DNA of 64,000 bases. Source: Euglena gracilis. Lineage: Eukaryota > Euglenida > Euglenophyceae > Euglenales. Position numbers and translations under genes: made by a program. This document shows, one piece after another, positions 35,144-43,167 of the stretch. The stretch's first letter is position 1. The number at the start of each line of letters is the position of its first letter. Under the pieces are notes generated by a model, which worked only from the letters and a program-made list of their open reading frames with translations, was not told the origin of the DNA and searched no databases. The stretch lies in the NCBI GenBank assembly GCA_039621445.1, contig CP154954.1, positions 46,417,847 through 46,481,846 on the forward strand, read 5' to 3'.

Positions 35144-36755
35144 AGGGACAGGCGGAATGGCTGGTTGGACAGCCCTGCAGCACACCTTCGCGGCGATCAG
35201 TGTGCAACAGCTTTGTGCGTTGTTTCGGTGCCCGGCCGCCTTGCTGCCTTCTTTGTTGACGGTTGTGGTGGGCCCTGCCGAGCGGTCTCCACAGCCCTGG
35301 CTCATCTTTCACAATTGCCCTTTGTTCATACTCCAACCTCCACCTCCTCGGATTTTTTTTTTGGGACCCTGGAGATTTCACAATGCCCACCCCCAAATAA
35401 TTTTGCCCCCCGCAAAGTTCGTGGGCAGATTTTTTTTGGAAGCACCCAAGGCGATTTATGGAGCGATTACAATCAATTCGGTGTCATATGCTGTTCAAGC
35501 TAATCATTTCAATGGAATTTAACAATGATTCTATTTATCAGACAGAAAAAAAATTTGTCATGTTGAATGATGTTTTGTGCTCACCTCCTGTTGATTTCCC
35601 AAAAATGATCCATCATTTTTCTCGTTGTTCTTTGTGAAGGGGGGGGGCAAATTTTTTGAAGGACCTTTTTTGGATCTTTTCCCCTACAAAGTTGTTTGGG
35701 CATTGCTCTAAATGATGGATGATGTTCGGTCCAGCTGTCTGTTGGGCTGGGTTGGGCTGGAAAACAGTTAGTGCATTTAAACCCCCCCCCAAAAATAAGA
35801 CCCCCCCAAAAAAATAAGACCCCCCCCAAAATAAGACCCCCCCTGGGCCCATCGAGCAAAAATCCAAAAATAAGACCCCCGCCATAAATAAGACCCCCTT
35901 GACGGCGCGAAGCGCCGGGGACGGTGAAAATTTTCCTTAAAAATTACCAAAAACCCCAATTTCATGCACAAAAATGATGCAATTTCAAAAAATTTCAGAT
36001 TTTTGAAGTGCAAAAAACATACCACATATCAAATTACACCAATCTACACATGGCGCGAAGCGCCGAAGGAAAAATTTTAGCACTCTTGGGAACCTGAAAA
36101 ATGGTGCTTTTTCGGGCCCGGGTCGGTCAAGAAAAAATCCAAAAATAAGACCCCCCCCCTGGAGGCTTCCAGCAACGGACCCAAAAATAAGACCCGGGTC
36201 TTATATTGGGGGGGGGTTAATTGCTTTTGCAACAGTCATAGCCAAAAACCTGAGGGCAACCTTGAGGGAACAATGTCAGATTTCCAAAAACCCCGCACAA
36301 ACAGTATTGTTCATTTTTTTGATCCCTTGCCCAAATTCATTAATTAGTTTAATCCCAGCCGGACTGAGTGGAAACCCATTTTATATCAGTCAGTTGACAC
36401 CGCGGGAGAGAGATCCAGGAATCTGGCAGAATTTAGCTCGAAAGAGGTGCCCCCTCCCTCTCTGGGTGCTCTCCGATATACAGCAGAGGGCTAAAGAATG
36501 GGACGGTCCATCTGAAGTATGTTAGAATCAGGGTTTTTTTTAGTCGTGGACCCCCGGGGGGGGGAGGGGGGGCAGGGTGGGTGGGTCTGGCCGAGCCCCC
36601 CCCCCCCGGGGGGGTCCCCCCGCAGGGGGGTGGGATATACTTTTTGGCGCCAAAGGCGCGCCGAAAAAAATGCTATTTTTTTTAGCACTTTTCGCGATTT
36701 TTTGGCCATTTATTGTGGGTCCCCCAGGACCCCCCGGGGGGGCCCCCCAGGGGGT

Positions 36756-36826
<71 letters not shown>

Positions 36827-39274
36827 GGGCGGGGGGGACCCCCCATCCCCCCGGTCTCAAAAAAACCCCTGGTTAGAACTCAGTGCTTGCTCAAACAATG
36901 ATTTGACCCCCCCTGCTGTTGGAGCGGTCGCAGCGCAGCCACCACCCCTCTGTCACCCCAGTGGCCACATTTGTGAGGCTGGCGGCGTACCCCTCCCTGG
37001 AGACGCTGTACGCTGCCATCGCCCTCCCGGACTTTTCCTTCAGGGGAACAAGCATGAGTTGCCGGTCCCGTAGAAGTTGCGGTGTAGTTTCCATTTTGGT
37101 ACCCTGCCTGACAATTGATGGGTTGCACGTCACCTTGAGCTGCACTTCTGGATTTTTCTTGTCTTTTCTGGGTTTGTCCAGAAGTGAAGGAGGGGTTCAA
37201 GGCTTTTAAGTTTGGAGGTTTGTGGAAATTTTGAATTTGGGGGTTATTGACCCAGGGCTTTAAAAAAAATATGTTTGAAGTATCCATGGTTGTTGGAGAG
37301 GACAATTATTTGGTAACCCCCCCCCCCATTTAAACCGACTCCCCTTCTAAACCGACCTACCCTTCCAAACCGACCCATTGCAGAATTTCAACCAAAAAAG
37401 GCAAGTTGGATGACAAACATGCACAACGTAATGGAAGCCGCCAACGAAAAGAGGGTCCATGCTCATTGAATAGTTAGTATTGATGACCCAAAATTGGGAT
37501 TTTACACCCAAAGTTAGGCATTTGTTTCCAAATTTTGGAGTTTGCATCTCAAATTGGGCATTTTCCTCCGAAAATTTGGCGTTGGCACCCAAACATTACA
37601 AAATTAGGCATTTGCTGTCTAAAATTTGAAGTTTGCACCCAAAATTAGGCAGTTTGCCACCAAAAATTGGATATTACACCCATAATTCAGCATTTGCCCC
37701 CAAAAATTAAGAATTTGCATCCCAAATTAGGCATTTGTCACTCAAAGTTAGGAATTGGCCGATCAAATTGGGCATTTGCCAATTTAAATTGCCTTGCTAA
37801 CATCAACCCGCTTCCGTCACGCCGTCGGCCAGCCGTGTGCTGCCCCTGAAACCGACCCCCCGTCTAAACCGATCCCCTCCAGGATTTCCACCAACCCAAA
37901 AGTCCTAAACCGACGGGTCGGTTTAAATGGGGCGGGTTTACCCAACCCCTGGATGGTTTCTGTCCATCCAACCCCCCAGTCCCCCAACTCAAATTTTTGT
38001 TTATTGTGGGTTGTTTCTAATAAAATTGCCCTGCAGAGTGATGAGTTTTTCACTGCAGAGTGATGAGTATCTGACCTCTTTCACTCTCCAAACTGCCTTG
38101 TCTGCGGCAGCAGGGGTGGCTGGTGCTTGACAATAGCATTTGTTTGGAATATGGCGAATGCTCAAACAATTGCACCTCCCATGGACATAATATGGAGCCA
38201 ATTTGCTCAGTAAAATACGTACTCATTGCAAGCCAAGGATGTCTTTCATTGGGCATTGTAGTCAGATGCTGGCTCTGGTGGTGAGGGAACAATGGTTGTC
38301 CACCGCTGCTGCCGCTGGATCAGGCGATCGCCGATTGCGCAGTGACATGTTGGGGCATTCACCCATCCCCTTCTGAGCCGCACTCTGCTTGGAGGGTGGC
38401 AGGGACAAGTTTTGAGCTCCAATTGGCTTCCAGCCACAGCCTCCTGTCCGCGCAGCAGAAGAAAGGCAGTCCGTGGTCGACGGCCCATCCAACGCAACGG
38501 CTTTGGAAGGCACCCTGAAGACCACGCCCACCACGTCCTGTTGCTGCAAGTGATGACCCGTGACGGCGTGTACAGCCCTCAGGTGTGCGTGCATGCGTGT
38601 GCAAGTGTGTGTGTGTGTGTGGCAGGGAATTTCTTAAGCCGGAGGGTACCCTACCCCCCGGGGGGGGGTCCAGCCAGCCAGCAGCCCAAATCCAGCCAGC
38701 AGCCCAAATTCGGGCTGGGAGCCCCCCCCCCCCGGGGGGTCGAGTGAAATAAAGTTGGGTCCAGCCCGGCCGGAGGCCGGGCCAGCCGGCCGCAGGCCGG
38801 CCAGCCAATTGGGCTACCCAGCTCACCTGTCCCTTCATTTTTTCCCTTCATCACCCAGCCTTGACCTGGCTCCACCCATCAAAATGTCGAAAATGGCAAA
38901 AATGTGTTAGAAAATTTTGTTTTTCGTCGACCCGGCCCAGCCCAGCCCCCTCCAGCCCCGGACCCCCCCTCCCCCCCCCACCCCCCCCGGGTGTGGCCTA
39001 GGGGGGGGGGGTGGTAGTGGGCCGACGTTAGGTCGGCCCCCGGTCGCCAAAGGTCGCCAAAGGTCGCTATGGGTGTTTCCTACTCAGTTTTCTTTTGCAT
39101 TGTAGCAGCGTAGGCAACTGTTCGGCGGCCCTAAAAAAAAATCCCTTGAAATCCAGCCAGCAGCCTTTTTGCCAGCCGGAGGCTGGACCCCCCCCCCCGG
39201 GGGGGTCCTTAAGAAATTCCCTGGTGTGTGGTGTGGTGCGTGTGTGTGTGGGGTGGGGTGGGGTGGTGTGGTGT

Positions 39275-39323
<49 letters not shown>

Positions 39324-42300
39324 TGTGGTGTGGTGTGGTGTGGTGTGGTGTGGTGTGGTGTGGTGTGGTGTGGTGTGGTGTGGTGTGGTGTGGTGTGGTG
39401 TGGTGTGGTGTGGTGTGTGTGCGCGCGCGTGCGTGCGTGCGCTCGTGTTTTGATGTGTGTGAGGAGGGGGCATGGTGGGTGGCTGGATGGGTACGTGCGA
39501 TCGTCAAGCCGTAGGATTTTTGGCTTCCAGAAGTCTCGGTTGCCATCACTGCCCTCTTCTCACCCTCACGGCCGCAAAAGCAAGCATCACTCTCTGAATG
39601 GATTTGCGCCGCATCAGCACCAAGCGCGATTCAGGAGGTGTGGTCTGACCCCTCCCCCATTCCCAGGACCTCCTGCACGTTGTCGTTCTGGCCGACCAAT
39701 TGGAGGCGGTGGTGCACCTGCTGGAGGCCGGGGCCACCCCGACCCGCAAGGTGAACTGGGGGGCATATGCCCTGGGGTTGGGTTGGGCAGCCCGTCCACT
39801 GAAAATTACCACAGGCGAAGCCTTCTGTGAACAGAATAATGTTTCAGTGCAACCAAGGCAAGGGCTAGATTGCGATGTCCTTTGTTGGCCCGCAGGCGTT
39901 CTGGATCATGGGCTACAACATTGCCCGCTTCCGGGACGACCCGGCCAGGGCAGAGGGGTTGCCACTGGAGACCCTTCGGGTGCACGACCCTCTGCGCAAG
40001 GTACGTGCACATCACTAGTTCTGCTGAAAATGTTTGAGTTTTCTGGCAATTTGAACCCAGAAATGCACATGCATGTCAGGAGTACAGGAGTTCGCCTGCC
40101 TGCTTGCCTGCCTGCCTGCCTGTCTGTGTGTGTGCATTTGTTTGTGTGTTTGTGGTGTGTTCTGAGTTTGCGTGTTGTGTGCTGTGTGTGTGCTTGCGTG
40201 CCCGCGTGTGGTGCCCGTACGTGTTTGGAATTCCTTGCAAGAACGCTGTGCTATGGCCCAGTCAACCAAGCTGGAAAGTGTTTGTGATCCTGTGGTAGAA
40301 ACGAACACCAGTTTCTGTAAAATGGACCCTGTGTGGTTTGACCCCCTCAGCTCAGGCAATGGATTGATACATACATGTGCCTTTGAATGAGAAAAATCAT
40401 CATCACGACTGTTTTATTTATGTGGTGGTTGAAGAGGGAGTTGTCTTTTGTCTTCCCTTCTAAATGTTGATGAGTTTAAACCCCCCCACCTATAAGAAAC
40501 CCTCCTCTATAAGAAACCCCCACCTATAAGAAACCCCTTGGGAGCTCTTGGTTGGCCACCTGTAAGAAACCCCAAGAAATTGGGGTTTGGGCCGTGTTAA
40601 AAGGGAGCAGTGCAGCAGAATTGTCAAAGGTGCAACAAACAAAAAACGCTCTGTGTAGTGCAAGAAAAAGCAGATCACTGCTTTTTGGAAAAGCAGGGGG
40701 CAATGCGCCGCTGCTTTTGGAACGAACGGGAGCTGGAGCTGGCCAGGCATGACAATGGGCTTCAATCAAGAAAGGAGGGACCCACACCGTCACCATCAAT
40801 CTCCATCAAGAACCAGCTTCCTGTTTTTCAAAAATATTTCGATGGATAATTTCGATTGAAGCCCCATCTGGAGGTGCTGGCATCAATATAGCGTGCTCCT
40901 CAACAGGTGAGGAGTGATCATAGTCATTTTGGCTTGGTGCCAAGCCAAGTGTAGCCGAGCTGGGCGAAAGCAAGGGGGACATCTGCTGTGGCGAGGGTTT
41001 GCTGAACAGCAGCTGCCAAAATCAGGCGTTGAAATGAGTGTGAAGACTTTGGGGAGTTGGCAACCTTTGGGTGGGGTGTGTGCCATGCCAACTGAGTTAA
41101 ATCACCAGGGGGTCGTAACGCACAAAGAAAGTCGGTCACGCAAAGCCTGAGTACCCATTTGGTATGCAGAATGCGACGTTGAGATGCATTAGGTATTGGA
41201 GGGTCTTTAACGAGCCAGTCTGTGAACATCTTTGTGTAGTTGTTCTTGAAGGTCGCTGCGAAGTACACATCAATGTACTGGAAATAGCTTGCGAGACCCG
41301 CAGGTACCAACACCCGGCGGACCTGAGACAGCAACAAAGTCAGCTTTGATATTTGGAGCAAATGCGCACCATCATCCTCCGCCATTGGTCAACCAAGTTG
41401 GACAGTCAATGTATTGGGGTGTGGCCACAGATCAGCAGCTTTGCAAAGTCCTAGGGCATGTTGGTGCGCCATTCTGAGATGATGGCGTTCCAGGTCTCTT
41501 CCCCAGCAATGGCCTCATCCTGTACAAGGCTATGGTTGAAAAGTTGCTATAAAAAAAAGCTAACCTGGAAAGTGACCAGCACATTGGGGTCCCAGGCTGT
41601 TTTCTCTGCTTGGGTGATGCGGGTTCCCTTCCCAAAGAACACAATCACAGGCTTGACGTGCATCTTCTTGTCGCCGAAGACTGTGACGATGACAGTGAAC
41701 ATTCTCTTCTCCCAGTTGCCGGATTCTATCACGCAACGTCGTAGTTCCTGTGTTTTGAGAGAATTAATTGCCCACTGTTGTGGTAGAGGAAGAATACCTC
41801 GTACCGTGATGGTCTGACGAGAACTAGAATTTCATCGATGTTTGCAACGTCCTCAGGCGAGAATGAGATTGTTCCTGAAAGAGGAACATTATCTTACATC
41901 CGGAAAACATTAAAAATTTAAATACCTGTGTGTGTCACCATGTGTTTTCCCACCACTCGGATGGTGCCATGAAATTCCAATGCTTTCTGCTTCAGCTCCT
42001 CGTCAGTGATTTTCACTCGCGCTTCACGGTGCGTTTGGCGAGCCGTTTGCGCCTCAAGAAGCTTTGGAACCATTTCAAACCCAGAAGACTCCGCCGGTTC
42101 TCCTCGGCCAAGAAAATCTACGAACGAAGTTTTTGAAATGATTAAATTTTGACAAACAGGTGCAAATGAAACCTGGGCGTGTGCTAGAGCTGCTTCCTTC
42201 GTGGTGCGCTTCTTCCTTGCCTTTCGGTCTCGTATCCAAGCATCTAATTTGTCCTCGACCAACGGGAAGAAATATTTTTTCAACCAGTGCCCACGCGTGC

Positions 42301-43167
42301 TCGTTTCTTCCCACCAGCCTTTACAGCCTTCTGTAGCTTTGCTTTGCTTGCTGTCCACTTGCTCACCATCCCCTTGGTGATCCCACTTTGCTTGGCTGCA
42401 TGCCCCAGCGACGTTGCTTCCCCCAGAGCAATCACACGCAGCTTGAAGGCAATGCTATGTTTCTTGCGGACCTTTTTGGAACCCTGCCCTCCTTCTTCAT
42501 CTTCTTCCTCCCCCTCGGTCCCTCCCTCACTCCCCCTGTGACCATCGCGCACCTCATCCGCAGAAGCAGCTCCATCACTCCACGTTTCCTCACCCCCCTC
42601 AGATTCTGACCTGTCAGACCCTTAATACACACTCTCCAAAGCTTCGGACCCAGATTCATTGTCTGACATTACAAAAGACTGCAAGGAGGATGGTAACAGG
42701 CATTAGGAGCCAACTATAAGAAACTCCCACCTACAAGGAACCTCCGAGCAATGACTTCGACACCCACCTATAAGAAACCCCACCTATGAGAAACCTTTTC
42801 GGTCGGTTTTCGGAAACACACCTATAAGAAACGGGTTCCTTATAGGTGGGGGGGTTTACGTTTGCGCATGCACACGCGTGCGCGCACACACGCGACACAA
42901 ACACACACACACACGCACACACACACACACACATGCACAAACACGCATGCACATCCCCACACACCCACACCCATATTGGCCCAGGCTCTGGAGCGAACGA
43001 CGGGGGCGGGACTGCCGCCGTGGGCCCAGGACGTGCTCCGCGACGGCCGCCACTGCGCCGCAGCGTTCGCAGCGGAGCTGCGCGGCGCGGCGCGGGACGG
43101 GCCCGCGCGGCGCGTGGCGGACTTTGAGGGTCAGCGGCTGCTGCCCCCCGCCGACGACGTGGACGCG
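26352..43167 (+). CDS. Gene C: ankyrin-like repeat protein (partial multi-exon model)
   Basis: Proposed exons: 26352-26439 (ATG), 32393-32515, 33271-33373, 36962-about 37078, 39667-39750, 39896-40000, 42985-43167. Junction 33373/36962 joins G+TG in phase; the three exons from 39,667 all begin and end in phase 0. Helical segments such as LCSLLVHAAREQQPIMVKYLM, TFVRLAAYPSLETLYAAIAL and LLHVVVLADQLEAVVHLLEAGATP look like ankyrin repeats, the last with the typical V..LLEAGA..... pattern. The exon at 39,896 reads AFWIMGYNIARFRDD and the one at 42,985 is Ala/Arg-rich. Introns reach several kb and hold at least seven transposons. The downstream end is not found, and gene C and gene D could be one gene. 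Ankyrin repeats usually mediate protein binding; no partner can be named. Confidence 0.5.
26868..26990 (+). repeat. GGCCGACCAG decamer arrays 1 and 2
   Basis: Four tandem GGCCGACCAG-type units at 26,868-26,903 and about six at 26,936-26,987, separated by about 33 nt containing CCCCCGTAGGTGGGGGTTC. A short dyad, CCTATGG or CGTAGGTGGGG, precedes the arrays. Confidence 0.85.
27155..27202 (+). repeat. GACCGCAGCC decamer array 3
   Basis: Four units of GCCGACCGCA, a one-step variant of the neighbouring GGCCGACCAG decamer, preceded by TCATAGGTGGGTTG, which echoes the sequence before arrays 1-2 and 4. Confidence 0.85.
27285..27790 (+). repeat. Low-complexity TTTTGGCCA-rich stretch
   Basis: Degenerate repetition of TTTTGGCC/TTTTTGACCATTTT over about 500 bp between decamer arrays 3 and 4. 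A similar stretch, together with the preceding GCACCTCYGATGATGCTGG sequence, occurs at 51,430-51,830. Confidence 0.6.
27832..27893 (+). repeat. GGCCGACCAG decamer array 4
   Basis: Six near-identical decamers after CACCTATGGCCGACTATTTG. Same unit and same orientation as arrays 1-2, about 850 bp away, suggesting that the 26.86-27.9 kb segment is one repeat element bounded by decamer arrays. Confidence 0.85.
28139..28441. mobile_element. Non-autonomous hAT-like element (family F3)
   Basis: Ends CAGGCTGCAGTTTAGTC and, on the minus strand, CAGGCTGTTTTTTTTACC. Flanks GCACAGAA (28,131-28,138) and GCACAGAG (28,442-28,449) match at 7 of 8 bases, as expected of an 8-bp hAT target duplication. The interior has opposed C/G runs, the palindrome GGCGCCGAAGGCGCC and repeated CTGGGCAGGCACT words. 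A sister copy is at 63,484-63,801. No coding capacity. Confidence 0.8.
28779..32248. mobile_element. Large TIR element L1 with dispersed palindromes
   Basis: A perfect 17-bp inverted repeat, GACGGCCGGGAATGCAC, lies at both ends, each directly beside a TA (28,777-28,778 and 32,249-32,250) that would be the target duplication. Length 3,470 bp. At least 13 copies of a near-palindrome of the form GAATGCGCA-NN-TGCGCATTC are scattered inside (near 28,826; 29,118; 29,874; 29,972; 30,004; 30,271; 30,682; 31,352; 31,661; 31,709; 31,745; 32,148; 32,175). The GAATGCAC of the TIR is a half-copy of that palindrome. Open frames (up to 198 codons on the minus strand at 30,653-31,249) show no transposase motif I recognise. 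Related to L2 at 60,662-63,927. It lies in the gene C intron. Confidence 0.75.
29247..29400 (+). repeat. Poly-T/C tract of about 150 nt
   Basis: Almost pure T with scattered C and A, inside element L1. Poly-Phe and poly-Lys frames here are artefacts. Confidence 0.9.
32393..32515 (+). CDS. Candidate gene C exon
   Basis: A TTTTTTTCTGCAG acceptor is followed by 41 in-frame codons (PQIPEIDPTSFFGKKPALNY..., ending ADKSERL) and GTGCCT as a weak donor. It starts and ends in phase 0. GC content is lower than in the other exons, so it is less certain. A diverged second copy begins at 32,699 with the same acceptor region. Confidence 0.45.
32699..32790 (+). other. Diverged duplicate of the preceding exon (possible alternative or pseudo-exon)
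   Basis: TTTTCAG followed by CCCAAATTCCAGAG and later AGTCTGCCTTCAATTAAA matches the exon at 32,393 (CCCCAAATTCCAGAG ... AGCCTGCCCTCAATTATT) over about 65 bp, including the acceptor. The frame equivalent to the first copy reads PQIPEVPDGDSFRSP and stays open past 32,790. A donor was not found. Confidence 0.4.
33271..33373 (+). CDS. Gene C exon (ankyrin-like helices)
   Basis: A C-rich tract and GGCCGGCAG acceptor, ATGG|GTGTGT donor. The peptide has LCSLLVHAAREQQPIMVKYLM, helix-turn-helix spacing as in ankyrin repeats. The final G joins TG of the exon at 36,962. Confidence 0.65.
33675..33874 (+). repeat. (TATG)n tetranucleotide microsatellite, about 45 units
   Basis: A short (AT)n is followed by an uninterrupted GTAT/TATG repeat of about 180 nt, ending in TATATATGG. 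MYVC and YIHT repeat frames are artefacts. Confidence 0.95.
34268..34426 (+). repeat. (GT)n and (GATT)n microsatellites
   Basis: About 22 GT units at 34,270-34,316 and six GATT units at 34,402-34,425, in the gene C intron. Confidence 0.9.
35097..35141 (+). repeat. (GT)n microsatellite, about 21 units
   Basis: TGTG repeat in the gene C intron. The GC-rich stretch that follows (35,150-35,300) might hold an exon (a frame with AAISVQQLCALFRCPAALL), but the borders are unconvincing. Confidence 0.85.
35780..36217. mobile_element. TA-inserted poly-C-ended MITE with AATAAGACCCC words (P1)
   Basis: Left end TA|AACCCCCCCCCAAAAATAAGACC, right end GGGTCTTATATTGGGGGGGGGT|TA. Seven or so copies of AAAATAAGACCCCC lie just inside the ends (35,791-35,890; 36,140-36,200). 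Two GGCGCGAAGCGCC palindromes occupy the middle. No coding capacity. Ends and TA target resemble the pogo-like element at 40,479-42,856. Confidence 0.75.
36529..36871. mobile_element. Non-autonomous hAT-like element with 70-nt G tract (family F2)
   Basis: Ends CAGGGTTTTTTTTAG and, inverted, CAGGGGTTTTTTTGAG. Flanking GTTAGAAT (36,521-36,528) and GTTAGAAC (36,872-36,879) match at 7 of 8 bases, a hAT-type target duplication. The interior reads GGACCCCC, opposed G/C runs, GGCGCCAAAGGCGCGCC, and an unbroken run of about 70 G (36,756-36,825). Sister copies are at 52,479-52,707 and 58,358-58,639. Confidence 0.85.
36962..37078 (+). CDS. Gene C exon (ankyrin-like), 3' border uncertain
   Basis: CCCCTCTGTCACCCCAG acceptor. 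TG completes the split codon from 33,373, then TFVRLAAYPSLETLYAAIAL with strongly GC-rich third positions. It begins 90 nt after a hAT-like element. Several GT sites near 37,040-37,085 could be the donor; none is clearly best. Confidence 0.55.
37316..37938. mobile_element. TA-inserted poly-C-ended MITE with TTTAAACCGACC words (P2)
   Basis: Left TA|ACCCCCCCCCCC ATTTAAACCGAC, right GTCGGTTTAAATGGGGCGGGTT|TA. Words TCTAAACCGACC or TTTAAACCGAC recur three times at each end. The middle (37,490-37,800) is an imperfect 21-22 bp tandem repeat of the type AATTTGGGCATTTGC. No coding capacity. Confidence 0.75.
38623..39223. mobile_element. Non-autonomous hAT-like element (family F1)
   Basis: A perfect 16-bp TIR, CAGGGAATTTCTTAAG, lies at both ends, and GTGTGTGG flanks both sides, an 8-bp duplication (though within a GT microsatellite). 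The interior carries CCAGCCAGCAG words near each end and an array of GGCCGGCC-type palindromes around 38,765-38,805. No coding capacity. Confidence 0.85.
39224..39450 (+). repeat. (TG)n and (GGTGT)n microsatellite
   Basis: GT-rich repeats pass into about 24 TG units (39,276-39,321), about 19 GGTGT pentamers (39,322-39,416) and GCGCGCGTGCGTGC. The F1 element inserted into this tract. Confidence 0.95.
39667..39750 (+). CDS. Gene C exon encoding an ankyrin-type repeat
   Basis: CCCATTCCCAG acceptor and AAG|GTGAAC donor, exactly 28 codons in phase 0. The peptide DLLHVVVLADQLEAVVHLLE then AGATPTRK has the ankyrin spacing (hydrophobic helix, VVHLLEAGA turn). Confidence 0.75.
39896..40000 (+). CDS. 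Gene C exon
   Basis: GGCCCGCAG acceptor and AAG|GTACGT donor (near-consensus), exactly 35 codons in phase 0: AFWIMGYNIARFRDDPARAE, then GLPLETLRVHDPLRK. No domain recognised. Confidence 0.75.
40479..42856 (-). mobile_element. Pogo-like DNA transposon with TIRs and TA target (P3)
   Basis: TIRs AACCCCCCCACCTATAAGAA (left) and, inverted, AACCCCCCCACCTATAAGGA (right) are each bordered by TA. Length 2,378 bp. CCTATAAGAAACCC words recur three or four times inside each end, like transposase-binding subterminal repeats. The minus strand encodes a transposase with HTH and DDE features. The arrangement (TA target, CENP-B-like HTH, DDE) fits the Tc1/mariner-pogo superfamily. It is inserted in the gene C intron between the exons at 39,896 and 42,985. 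Confidence 0.9.
40924..42669 (-). pseudogene. Pogo-like transposase, multi-exon and apparently decayed
   Basis: Minus strand from ATG 42,669. Seen in order: an acidic Ser/Glu-rich N-terminus (MSDNESGSEALESVY) cut by an in-frame TAA at 42,622-42,624; a psq-type HTH (KHSIAFKLRVIALGEATSLG ... SGITKGMVSKW); a frame change near 42,300; HWLKKYFFPLVEDKLDAWI; after a 55-nt intron a CENP-B-like second HTH (GLKWFQSFLRRKRLAKR, near 42,050-42,100); VANIDEILVLV with the first catalytic Asp (near 41,834); NWEKRMFTVIVTVFGDKKM; DDGAHL as possible second Asp (near 41,370); and ASYFQYIDVYFAATFKNNY, which matches the PLD...FK region. Introns are about 45-55 nt with GT-AG ends. The stop and the frame changes argue that this copy is inactive, unless extra introns remove them. 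Confidence 0.75.
42858..42960 (+). repeat. (AC)n microsatellite before a splice acceptor
   Basis: CACACA and GCGCACACACGCG repeats start 2 nt beyond the pogo-like element's right end and run to about 20 nt before the exon at 42,985. Confidence 0.85.
42985..43167 (+). CDS. Gene C exon (Ala/Arg-rich)
   Basis: TTGGCCCAG acceptor, 61 codons in phase 0 with about 80% GC, GCG|GTGATG donor. The peptide includes PPWAQDVLRDGRHCAAAFAA and LLPPADDVDA. No recognised domain; the donor is non-consensus beyond GTGATG, so the 3' border may be off. Confidence 0.6.

Noticed and set aside
35157-35300. Possible exon with AAISVQQLCALFRCPAALL
   Set aside because: GC-rich but with weak splice sites and no phase support. 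Kept out of the gene C model.
36519-37073. 184-codon frame with poly-Gly
   Set aside because: Mostly the 70-nt G tract of a MITE. The real exon downstream (36,962 on) uses a different frame.
39084-39549. TTPHH and GVVWC repeat frames
   Set aside because: Translation of the (GGTGT)n and (TG)n microsatellites.
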